Shown here: piece by piece, positions 17,192-24,529 of the stretch
How the letters are laid out: each line of letters opens with the position of its first letter
Numbering within the stretch: the stretch's first letter is position 1
Source of the DNA: Lawsonibacter celer
Lineage (GTDB): Bacteria; Bacillota; Clostridia; Oscillospirales; Oscillospiraceae
Assembly: GCF_014281125.1 (NCBI RefSeq)
Contig: NZ_JACOEA010000009.1
Span: 9,356-73,355 of the forward strand
Direction: 5' to 3'
Length of the DNA stretch: 64,000 nt
Notes under the pieces: model-generated
Database searches by the model: none
What the model saw: only the letters and a program-made list of their open reading frames with translations
What the model was told of the DNA's origin: nothing
Translations under genes and position numbers: made by a program

Positions 17192-18328
17192 ATGAAGAAG
17201 TATCTCGCAATGCTGCTGGCAGTGGCCATGATACTGGCTTTGGCTGCCTGTACCAGCCAGCCCAGCGGCAACTCCCCCGCGCCCCAGACTTCCGCACCTG
17301 TCTCGACTGACACCCCCGCGCCCACCCAAGGCGGCGATACCCAGGAAATCCGCCTGGCCTCCCACAACGCCGTGATTGAGGGTAACCCCTACCGTGTGCG
17401 CTATGAGGCCGACATCCAGGAGGCTGCCGCGGCCGCCAAGGACTACGGCCTGAACGTCTCCTACGCGTCCTTCGTGTCCAACTGGGACGCCGCCACCGAG
17501 TCTCAGCAGATTGAGAACTCCATCAACGAGGGCTATGACATCATCCTGGTGAACGCCGTGTCCTCCACCGGCCTGGATCCCATCATTGAGAAGGCTCAGG
17601 ATGCCGGCATCATCTACATCAATGCCGACTGTGAGTACACCTCCACTGACGTAAACGTGCTGAATGTCTCCACCGACCAGTACTACCTGGGCTATGAGAC
17701 CGCCAAGTACGCCGCTGAGGTCCTGGGCGAGGGCGCCAAGGTCATCATGATCGCCGCGCTTGACGGCAACTCCGCCAATACCGACCGCCAGAACGGCTTT
17801 GCCGACGCCATCGAGGAGTACGGCCTGGAGGTCGTGGGCGGCCAGTACAACCACGACTGGGACGCCGTGAAGGCCCAGCAGATCATGACCGAGATCCTCA
17901 ACTCCGGCCTGGAGTTTGACGGCATCCTGATCTCCCAGTGCGCCGAGGCCGCCCTGGCCGCCTATGACGCCGCTGGCGCCCAGTATCCCAAGTTCATCGG
18001 CTTCAACGACACCGGCGAGTTCATGAGCCGTATGTACGAGCTGAACAAGGATGAGAAGAAGATGGACTTCATGGTCATGTCCAACCCCCCCGGAGTTGGC
18101 GCTACCGCTCTGAACTTCGGCCTGAACATGATCCTGGGCAAGGAGCTCAAGGAAGACGTGTACACCGTGCCTGAGATCCACGCCATCCGCGTGCCCTCCA
18201 AGGTGTCCTTCACCTACGATGACATTGAGAACCCTGAGTTTGTCGAGTATGCTACCACCATGGCCCCCGGTGATGCCATCACCTACTGGCTGACCATCGA
18301 CGAGGTTGCCAGCGCCTACTTCAAGTAA
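17192..18328 (+). CDS. Sugar ABC transporter substrate-binding lipoprotein
   Basis: A 378-residue extracytoplasmic binding protein of the ribose/LacI-like fold. The signal sequence ends in the lipobox LAAC with Cys20 as lipidation site, followed by a Ser/Pro/Thr-rich linker to about residue 50. Two Rossmann-like lobes follow (EIRLASHNA and EGAKVIMIAALDGNSAN). GAAGGAGGAAAC gives a strong ribosome site. It captures a sugar for the downstream RbsA/RbsC-type transporter. The hairpin immediately after the stop probably raises its expression over the membrane components. Confidence 0.9.
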   Translation: MKKYLAMLLAVAMILALAACTSQPSGNSPAPQTSAPVSTDTPAPTQGGDTQEIRLASHNAVIEGNPYRVRYEADIQEAAAAAKDYGLNVSYASFVSNWDAATESQQIENSINEGYDIILVNAVSSTGLDPIIEKAQDAGIIYINADCEYTSTDVNVLNVSTDQYYLGYETAKYAAEVLGEGAKVIMIAALDGNSANTDRQNGFADAIEEYGLEVVGGQYNHDWDAVKAQQIMTEILNSGLEFDGILISQCAEAALAAYDAAGAQYPKFIGFNDTGEFMSRMYELNKDEKKMDFMVMSNPPGVGATALNFGLNMILGKELKEDVYTVPEIHAIRVPSKVSFTYDDIENPEFVEYATTMAPGDAITYWLTIDEVASAYFK

Positions 18329-18373
18329 TCCCCGCAAGCAACATCTATATTCCCAGAAGGGACCGAATGGACC

Positions 18374-18409
18374 GCTTGACCGGCGGAATTCCGATTCCGC
18401 CGGTCAAGC
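18374..18409 (+). terminator. Strong hairpin after the binding-protein gene (partial terminator)
   Basis: A perfect 16-bp stem (18374-18389 with 18394-18409) closes a TCCG tetraloop and is followed by TTCTACTTCTTTA. The broken U-run suggests partial termination or protection of the binding-protein mRNA 3' end, a common way to make more binding protein than ATPase. Confidence 0.7.
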
Positions 18410-18425
18410 TTCTACTTCTTTATCT

Positions 18426-18508
18426 CCGGCCTGCCGCCCGCCTGTTTGCGGCAGGTCCGGTGGTCCCGGGCAGGCTGTGCCTGCCCCCTGTGGGGACAAG
18501 TCGTCCCC
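18426..18508 (+). other. Three further hairpins in the intercistronic leader
   Basis: After the first hairpin come three more: CCGG-CCTGCCGC with GCGGCAGG-T-CCGG (18426-18460), GGGCAGGC-TGT-GCCTGCCC (18468-18486), and GGGGAC with GTCCCC (18492-18508). Together with the terminator-like stem they fill about 135 bases between binding protein and ATPase. No protein motif or known riboswitch class was recognised in them. Confidence 0.6.
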
Positions 18509-18566
18509 TTTCCGGGCGTCTTGCAGCGGGGACCGAACTTTTTTATTGGCGGGAGGGAAGCGATTC

Positions 18567-20096
18567 ATGTTTGAGTTACGCGCAATCGAAAAGCGATTTG
18601 ACGCGGTTGTGGCACTCAACGGCGCGCATCTGCATGTGGAGCCAGGCGAGATTCGCGCATTGCTGGGCTCCAATGGCTCCGGTAAGTCCACAATGATCAA
18701 AGTGCTCGCCGGTCTGGTCAACCCCAACAAGGGGGAGATTCTGATCGACGGTGAGCCGGTTGAAATCCACAGCGGCCAGGATTCCAGGCGCCTGGGAATT
18801 GCCACGGCGTTCCAGGATTTGAGCCTGGTTCCCACTATGAGCGTCCGCGATAATATCCTTTTGGGCAATGAGCCCTGCAACAAATTCGGCATCGTTGACC
18901 GGAAGGCCGGCGACGATTTGATCGACGCACTGTTGGCTCGATTCCATATTGACTGTGATCCCAACGCATATGTGCAGACGTTGACGCCGTCCACGCAGAC
19001 CATGCTGGAGGTGGCCAAGGCGGTGTCCCTCAAGCCGCGGCTGCTGCTGTTGGACGAGGTGACGGCCGCGCTGCACTACGATGAAATTGAAGTGCTCTTC
19101 TCCGTGATGCGCGAGCTGAAGGAGGAAGGCGTCGCTATGATCTATGTAACCCACCGTATGAATGAGGTGTTCCAGGTCTGCGATACCACTACCATCATGC
19201 GCAGCGGGGAAACAGTCACCGAGGGTAAGATGTCTGACTTTACCCTGGATGATATAGTATATTATATGACCGGTCAGCGCCCGGAAAAGGGCGACGGGAC
19301 CGCGGCTCACGGCCACTTCCACGCAGAGGACAAAACCCCTCTGCTGGACGTGAAAAACCTGTCCATCTTCCCGCGGGTGCGGGATCTGTCCCTGCGGGCC
19401 TATCAGGGCGAGATCATCGGCATTGGCGGGCTTCAGGGTCAGGGACAGTCGGAATTCATTCGCGCGCTTCTGGGGGCCGAGCCTTTTCAGGAGGGCACCA
19501 TTGAGTATGATGGCAGGAGTGTGGCCTTCAAATCCCCGGCTCAGGCAGTGAAGGGCGGTATGGGCTTCATCTCCGGCGAGCGCAACCGGGAGGCTATGTT
19601 CCCCCTGCGCACCATTGAGGAGAACATTCTGGCCGGCAAGGTGGCCAAGGGCAATCTGTTCGCCTACATGACGCCTAAGTCTAACCATGCTTTTGCCAAC
19701 GACGCGGTGGAGAAATACAGCATTAAAATTGGTGAGCTGGGCCATCCGGCCAGCTCTCTGTCCGGCGGCAACCAGCAGAAGCTGGTGGTGGCCCGCTGGA
19801 TTGCCATGCAGCCCAAGCTCCTGTTGTTGGACGACCCCACCAAGGGCGTGGATATCCACTCCCGTCAGGAAATCCACAAGATACTGCGCCAGTGTGCCGA
19901 TGAAGGTATGACCGTCATCATCTCCTCCAGCGAATCGGAGGAGCTGCTCAGTATCTCCGACCGGATCTATGTGTTCTATGAGGGCTGCGTGAGCGCCATG
20001 CTCTCAGGCGACAAAAAGACGCCTGAGATGCTGGTGGCGGCCATGATGGGCATGACCGGCGGCTCGCAGACATCCGAGGAAGGGGTGCAGTCATGA
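18567..20096 (+). CDS. Sugar ABC transporter ATP-binding protein (RbsA/MglA type)
   Basis: A 509-residue tandem ATPase. The N-terminal half has Walker A GSNGSGKST and LLLLDEVTAALHYDE. The C-terminal half has the degenerate GLQGQGQSE, signature SLSGGNQQKLVVARW and LLLLDDPTKGVDIHSR. One functional and one degenerate Walker A is normal for this family. The ATG at 18567 follows GGGAGGGAAG; an open frame runs upstream through the hairpin region but encodes no family sequence. It overlaps the first permease gene by four bases (ATGA). It energises sugar uptake with the two permeases. Confidence 0.92.
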   Translation: MFELRAIEKRFDAVVALNGAHLHVEPGEIRALLGSNGSGKSTMIKVLAGLVNPNKGEILIDGEPVEIHSGQDSRRLGIATAFQDLSLVPTMSVRDNILLGNEPCNKFGIVDRKAGDDLIDALLARFHIDCDPNAYVQTLTPSTQTMLEVAKAVSLKPRLLLLDEVTAALHYDEIEVLFSVMRELKEEGVAMIYVTHRMNEVFQVCDTTTIMRSGETVTEGKMSDFTLDDIVYYMTGQRPEKGDGTAAHGHFHAEDKTPLLDVKNLSIFPRVRDLSLRAYQGEIIGIGGLQGQGQSEFIRALLGAEPFQEGTIEYDGRSVAFKSPAQAVKGGMGFISGERNREAMFPLRTIEENILAGKVAKGNLFAYMTPKSNHAFANDAVEKYSIKIGELGHPASSLSGGNQQKLVVARWIAMQPKLLLLDDPTKGVDIHSRQEIHKILRQCADEGMTVIISSSESEELLSISDRIYVFYEGCVSAMLSGDKKTPEMLVAAMMGMTGGSQTSEEGVQS

Positions 20097-21175
20097 TCAA
20101 AAATGCATTTGACAGGTTCCGCCGCTCCCCGGCGTTTGCGGGATTCATCCTGTTCCTGGTCGCTCTGGTGCTCAACGCCGTGCTGCAGGGGCCTGCGTCC
20201 TTTTTCACGGTCAAGAGCATCAATACCCTGTTTGCAAAGAACGCCCCCTTTATTATCGTCACCGTGGCACAGAGCCTTCTGCTGATTGCCGGCACCATGG
20301 ATATTTCCTGCGGCGTGCAGGTGGCTCTGGTCAACGTGGTCATCATTATGGCCGGGCAGACGCTGGGGCTGCCATTCATCGTGTGCTGCATTCTGGGCGT
20401 GGGTGTGGCCGTTCTGGCCTCCTTGGCCTGCTGGATATGCTGCTCGGTGTTCCGACTGCCCGCGCTTTTGGCCAGCTATGCGCTGACCTATATCATAAAG
20501 GGTATAAACGTCATGATTATGGACGTGCCCCAGGGCAAGGTGGACAAGGTTTTCTACAAAGCCTACGACTCCCAGATCCTCGGGTTTATTCCGGTATCCG
20601 CCCTCTTTATTGTGGGCGTGCTGATCATTTGGCTGTATGTCCGGCACAACCGGTTTGGCACCCATATTTACGCCGTGGGCGCCAATCCCCGTAATGCCTT
20701 TGCCGCGGGCATCAGCCCGATGAAGGTGCAGCTGAAGGCCTTTGTGCTCAAGGGGATCTTTATCGGTGTGGCCGGTATCTGCATTACCCTGATGATCGCC
20801 TCCGGTAATCCGCTGCAGGCCGAGGACTACGGCATCCGCTCCCTGTCCGCCTGTATTCTGGGCGGCCTGGGCTTCGGCGGCTGGGGCAATGTGGCCTGCG
20901 CAGTGTTCGGCTCTGGCTTCTATGTGCTGATCCAGAACTCTGTGTACTATTTCTTCTCCCTGCTGGTCAAGCTGATTCCCGGCTTTGCCGTTACCAGCTA
21001 CTGGCAGAACTTTGTGTCCGATATCATCATTTTCCTGGGTCTGCTGATGACGATCGTGACCGCCAAGGGACAGCGACAGGCCCTCAAGGAGGGCATTGTG
21101 CGCCAGTTCCGGCGCAGCGACCGCCATTACGACGAACCCACGGCGGCAAAGAAGGGGGGCGACGGGAATGAGTAA
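20093..21175 (+). CDS. Sugar ABC transporter permease 1 (RbsC type)
   Basis: A 360-residue BPD_transp_2 permease with about eight to ten hydrophobic helices. The conserved region IYAVGANPRNAFAAGI around residue 195 contains the EAA-like coupling sequence that contacts the ATPase. Its C-terminal cytoplasmic tail is charged. The stop overlaps the second permease start by eight bases, so the pair is translationally coupled and probably forms a heterodimer. Confidence 0.9.
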   Translation: MIKNAFDRFRRSPAFAGFILFLVALVLNAVLQGPASFFTVKSINTLFAKNAPFIIVTVAQSLLLIAGTMDISCGVQVALVNVVIIMAGQTLGLPFIVCCILGVGVAVLASLACWICCSVFRLPALLASYALTYIIKGINVMIMDVPQGKVDKVFYKAYDSQILGFIPVSALFIVGVLIIWLYVRHNRFGTHIYAVGANPRNAFAAGISPMKVQLKAFVLKGIFIGVAGICITLMIASGNPLQAEDYGIRSLSACILGGLGFGGWGNVACAVFGSGFYVLIQNSVYYFFSLLVKLIPGFAVTSYWQNFVSDIIIFLGLLMTIVTAKGQRQALKEGIVRQFRRSDRHYDEPTAAKKGGDGNE

Positions 21176-22163
21176 TCCTCTGGCTGCTCAGCAGCTCTCC
21201 GCCAGCCAAAGGGCAAAGATGTTCATCCAGAAAAGCCCCGCCCGCATGGCCTTTATCATCGCGGCGCTGATCTATCTGGTGACCATCATTATCTCCCCCA
21301 CCTCTCTGAATCCCAGCGCCATCGGCTCGATCATCATGCTCACCCTGCTGCTGAGCTTTGCCTCCGCGGGCCAGACCATCGTGCTGATCGGCGGCGGCAT
21401 GGACTTCGGTGTGGGCGCGGTGATGTCCTCGGCGGCGATTTTGACGACCACCATTATGAACGGTAAGGACGGCCATTTCCTCCAGCTGCTGGTGACGGCT
21501 CTGGCCATGGGCGCGGTGGTCGGTCTGCTCAACGGCGTGTGCACGGTGAAAATCGGCCTGCCGCCCATGATCGTCACCCTGGCCATCTCCAATGTGGTCA
21601 CCCGGATGCAGTATGTGCTCACCCAGGGCAGCCCCATGGGGTATGCCTCGCCTACGTTTATCAAGACGGTGACCTCCCGCCTGTTCGGCCTGCAGTTCCT
21701 GCCGTCCATCGTGCTGTATGCCATTATCATCATACCGCTGGTCTACTTCCTGCTCAACCGCTCCCGCTTCGGAAAGCAGGTCTATCTGGTGGGCAACAAT
21801 CCCACCGCCGCGCGGCTCAACGGTATCAATGTGGCTCGGGTGCAGATCCTGACGTACGTGTTTTCCGGTCTGTTCGCGGCCTTCGCCGGCATGTTGGGAG
21901 CGGCGTACATGAACGCCGCCCGATGCCAGATTTTTGACGAGTACGCCTACAATTCCCTGATCGCGGTTATCATTGGCGGCACCACCCTCTCTGGCGGTAT
22001 TGGCTCCTATACGGGCAGCATCGCCGGGTCCCTGGTTATGGTGGTGCTCAGTAATGCGCTGACCACGGTGGGCCTTTCCCAGCCGGTACGCAACGTGTTC
22101 ATGGGCCTGATTATGGTCCTGCTGCTGATTCTCTACAACCGGGAGAAGAAAGTCCGGCAGTAA
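21168..22163 (+). CDS. Sugar ABC transporter permease 2 (RbsC type)
   Basis: A 331-residue permease of the same family, with IGGGMDFGVGAVMS near the N-terminus, VYLVGNNPTAARLNGIN near residue 200, and GGTTLSGGIGSYTGSIAGS near the C-terminus, all typical of RbsC/AraH. The ATG at 21168 follows GAAGGGGGG; an in-frame start further upstream lies in the first permease. Two different permease subunits suggest a heterodimeric pore. A strong terminator follows. Confidence 0.9.
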   Translation: MSNPLAAQQLSASQRAKMFIQKSPARMAFIIAALIYLVTIIISPTSLNPSAIGSIIMLTLLLSFASAGQTIVLIGGGMDFGVGAVMSSAAILTTTIMNGKDGHFLQLLVTALAMGAVVGLLNGVCTVKIGLPPMIVTLAISNVVTRMQYVLTQGSPMGYASPTFIKTVTSRLFGLQFLPSIVLYAIIIIPLVYFLLNRSRFGKQVYLVGNNPTAARLNGINVARVQILTYVFSGLFAAFAGMLGAAYMNAARCQIFDEYAYNSLIAVIIGGTTLSGGIGSYTGSIAGSLVMVVLSNALTTVGLSQPVRNVFMGLIMVLLLILYNREKKVRQ

Positions 22164-22196
22164 GCCGCTCCGTCTTTCCCGGATATAGGTCTACTT

Positions 22197-22239
22197 AAAA
22201 AAGAACCGGCTTCGGGTGCCCCGGCGCCGGTTCTTTTTG
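22197..22239 (+). terminator. Terminator of the sugar ABC operon
   Basis: AAAAAGAACCGGC (22198-22210) pairs with GCCGGTTCTTTTT (22226-22238), a 13-bp stem ending in a T run. It separates the importer operon from the MFS gene. Confidence 0.9.
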
Positions 22240-22256
22240 TCAAAAGGAGAGATTTC

Positions 22257-23450
22257 ATGGAAACCCACACCAGCCCTCCCGCAGTGAAGGGTGTTACGGC
22301 CGCCATTCTGATCGTATCTTTCCTCTACGCCTTTGTGAACTCCATCAGCAGCGTGCTGCTCAACGAGGTCGTGGAGACATTCGCACTGACCGGTGCGGCG
22401 CAGGGCCTGCTGAGCAGCATGCTCAACGTGGGCTACATGCTGGCGCTGCTGGTCAACCCCCTGTTTCAGGGGCGGACGGAGAAGCTGGCCATGCTCCTCC
22501 TCTCCGGCATCCTGCAGGTGGCCATGCTCCTTCTCTCCGGCGCAGCCACCTCCTTTGCCGTGTTCCTGCCCGCCATTGTGCTTTTGGGGGTGGGCTGCGG
22601 CTGGCTGGACGGGTATATCAACTCCTGCATGATCGATTACCATCCCCAGGACAGCCCCAAATATCTCAGCCTGCTCCATGGTCTCTTCGGTGTGGGCAGC
22701 CTGCTTGCCCCCCTGCTGATGCAGGCGCTGCTGCTGGGGATCAGTTGGCGGGGCGTGTTCTTTGTGACCGGAGGCATGATGGCAGCGGCCATGGTCTCTG
22801 TAGCCCTGGCACGGCGTGGGGTCAAGCGCCTGAACGGCTTCCAGCAGGTGCAGGAGGCCCGCCTGTCCTGGCGGGAATTGGGCGGCTACCTGCGCAACAG
22901 GCGCAATCTGCTGTTACTGGCCTGCGGGGCCATGTGCGCCCTGGTGCAGACCGGCCTGACCTGCTGGATCGTGCGCTACATGCTTCTGGTACATAACGAC
23001 AGTGCCCTGGGGGCCACCTGCCTGACCGCCTACTGGGTGGCCGCCACGGTCAACCGCTTCCTGGCACCCCGCCTGCGGGTGCGCCCGCTGCTGTTGATTC
23101 TGGGTGGCGGGGCTCTGTCCGCCGTACTGCTGTCCCTGGGCATCCTCAGCGGAAGCGCCGTGGTGATGTGCCTGTGCTTCGGATTGCTGGGCCTGGTCAC
23201 CGGGCACTTTATGCCCATGATGGTGGCGGAATGCGCGAGAGGCTATCAGGGCAGTACCACTCTCACCACATCAGCCTACATGTTTGTAACCGGCATTGCC
23301 AGAGTCGTGGTCCCTCTCCTGATGGCCGCCGTATCCGATGCGGTCTCCGTTCAGGCCGGTATGTTCCTGCCTGCGGTCGCGGGCGTGCTGGCAGCTCTGA
23401 TGGGTGCTGTGGCCCTGCGCAATGCGCCCCGGGAGGCTGAAAATGGGTGA
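22257..23450 (+). CDS. MFS transporter
   Basis: A 397-residue major-facilitator protein with twelve hydrophobic segments. The N-terminal half carries GYMLALLVNPLFQGRTEKLA in the helix 2-3 loop and GVGCGWLDGYIN resembling the FucP/YfkF sugar-carrier branch. AAAGGAGAG precedes the ATG. The next gene, an AraC regulator, starts about 30 bases after the stop, and a flavin enoate reductase follows. The transporter may import the substrate of that reductase or export its product, which is inference from gene order. Confidence 0.85.
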   Translation: METHTSPPAVKGVTAAILIVSFLYAFVNSISSVLLNEVVETFALTGAAQGLLSSMLNVGYMLALLVNPLFQGRTEKLAMLLLSGILQVAMLLLSGAATSFAVFLPAIVLLGVGCGWLDGYINSCMIDYHPQDSPKYLSLLHGLFGVGSLLAPLLMQALLLGISWRGVFFVTGGMMAAAMVSVALARRGVKRLNGFQQVQEARLSWRELGGYLRNRRNLLLLACGAMCALVQTGLTCWIVRYMLLVHNDSALGATCLTAYWVAATVNRFLAPRLRVRPLLLILGGGALSAVLLSLGILSGSAVVMCLCFGLLGLVTGHFMPMMVAECARGYQGSTTLTTSAYMFVTGIARVVVPLLMAAVSDAVSVQAGMFLPAVAGVLAALMGAVALRNAPREAENG

Positions 23451-23479
23451 CCGGTGAAATGCAGGCGGGGGTGTGTGGA

Positions 23480-24376
23480 ATGCAGAGCTTTTTCTGGGAA
23501 TATCGGATGAAACCGGATTTTCCTTTCTCTGCCATTGATTATGCAGTTACTGACATTGTAGGGGGTCCGCCGCCCCGGCTGCACTGGCACAGTTTTTTTG
23601 AGCTGGGCGTGTGTACCGCTGGGGAAGGAATCTTCTATTTCGAAGAAAAATCCTACGACTATTCCGCGGGCGACATTTTTCTGGTTAACAACCTGGAAAA
23701 GCACGGAGCGGCGGCGTTGAGCCAGGCAGACACTCGGTTCCGCTTTTTCCTTTTTCTGCCGGAGCTCTTTTTGGAGGGGGCCGCCGCTTGGGAGGCGGAA
23801 TGTCTGCTCCCCTTTCAGTACGACAGCGCCCGGTTCTGCAACCGTGTCACCGGGGACAGCCCAGCGGGGCAGACGCTGCGTCCTCTTCTGGATGGTCTGT
23901 GGGAGGATGCCCACGGCGACCGCACCGGCCGGGAACGGCTCATTCGGGCCCGGCTCCGACTGGTGTTGGCTGAGCTGTGCAGCTTGCTCCGGCTGGATGA
24001 GAGTCCGGCTTCCGCGGCGGCATTAGCGGATTATCTGCGCCTGCGCCCAGCCCTGTCCTATATAGACAGCCATTTTTCCCAGCGTTTGAACCAGAAGGAG
24101 ATCGCCGCGCTGTGCTTCCTCAGTGAGTCCAGGTTTCGACACCTGTTCCGCAGGCAAATGCACATGAGCTTTCAGGATTATGTGGCAAAGCTGCGCTATC
24201 TGGACGCCCGGCGGCGGATCGCCTCTGGCATCGGCAGTATCTCTGACGCTGTCCGCGAGGCGGGGTTTTCCAATCCATACCGCTTTTATCAAATGTTCCA
24301 GGAGAATGAGGGGGTCACACCGCTGGTTTGGCGGACGCGGCTGCGCTCTGGGGAAAATGATCCTTTGGGGGAATAG
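23480..24376 (+). CDS. AraC-family transcriptional regulator
   Basis: A 298-residue regulator. The N-terminal cupin-like sensor (about residues 20-150) contains the RLHWHSFFELGVCTAGEG segment, and the C-terminal AraC domain has two helix-turn-helices, LNQKEIAALCFLSESRFRHL and the second ISDAVREAGFSNPYRFYQMF. Three starts are possible (GTG 23447, ATG 23459, ATG 23480); the last has a GGCGGGGG ribosome site nine bases upstream and is chosen. It probably activates the adjacent reductase promoter. Confidence 0.85.
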   Translation: MQSFFWEYRMKPDFPFSAIDYAVTDIVGGPPPRLHWHSFFELGVCTAGEGIFYFEEKSYDYSAGDIFLVNNLEKHGAAALSQADTRFRFFLFLPELFLEGAAAWEAECLLPFQYDSARFCNRVTGDSPAGQTLRPLLDGLWEDAHGDRTGRERLIRARLRLVLAELCSLLRLDESPASAAALADYLRLRPALSYIDSHFSQRLNQKEIAALCFLSESRFRHLFRRQMHMSFQDYVAKLRYLDARRRIASGIGSISDAVREAGFSNPYRFYQMFQENEGVTPLVWRTRLRSGENDPLGE

Positions 24377-24461
24377 CCGGATTTGATATAAAGCAAAGCG
24401 CTTTTGATATTTTCCTTTCCTCATGTTCTGTTGTAAAATTTACTTGTAAGATGTCTGACAT

Positions 24462-24490
24462 TTGCACTTTAATTTGTGCGCTTTAACAAT
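24462..24490 (+). promoter_or_regulatory. Putative promoter of the enoate reductase gene
   Basis: TTGCAC (24462-24467), 17-bp spacer, AACAAT (24485-24490). The upstream AAAGCGCTTT palindrome (24396-24405) and the AT-rich stretch to 24460 could hold the AraC site. The weak -10 fits an activated promoter. Confidence 0.45.
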
Positions 24491-24529
24491 ATTCTGTAAA
24501 CAGACGCATTGATGAAAGGAGAGTTTTCT

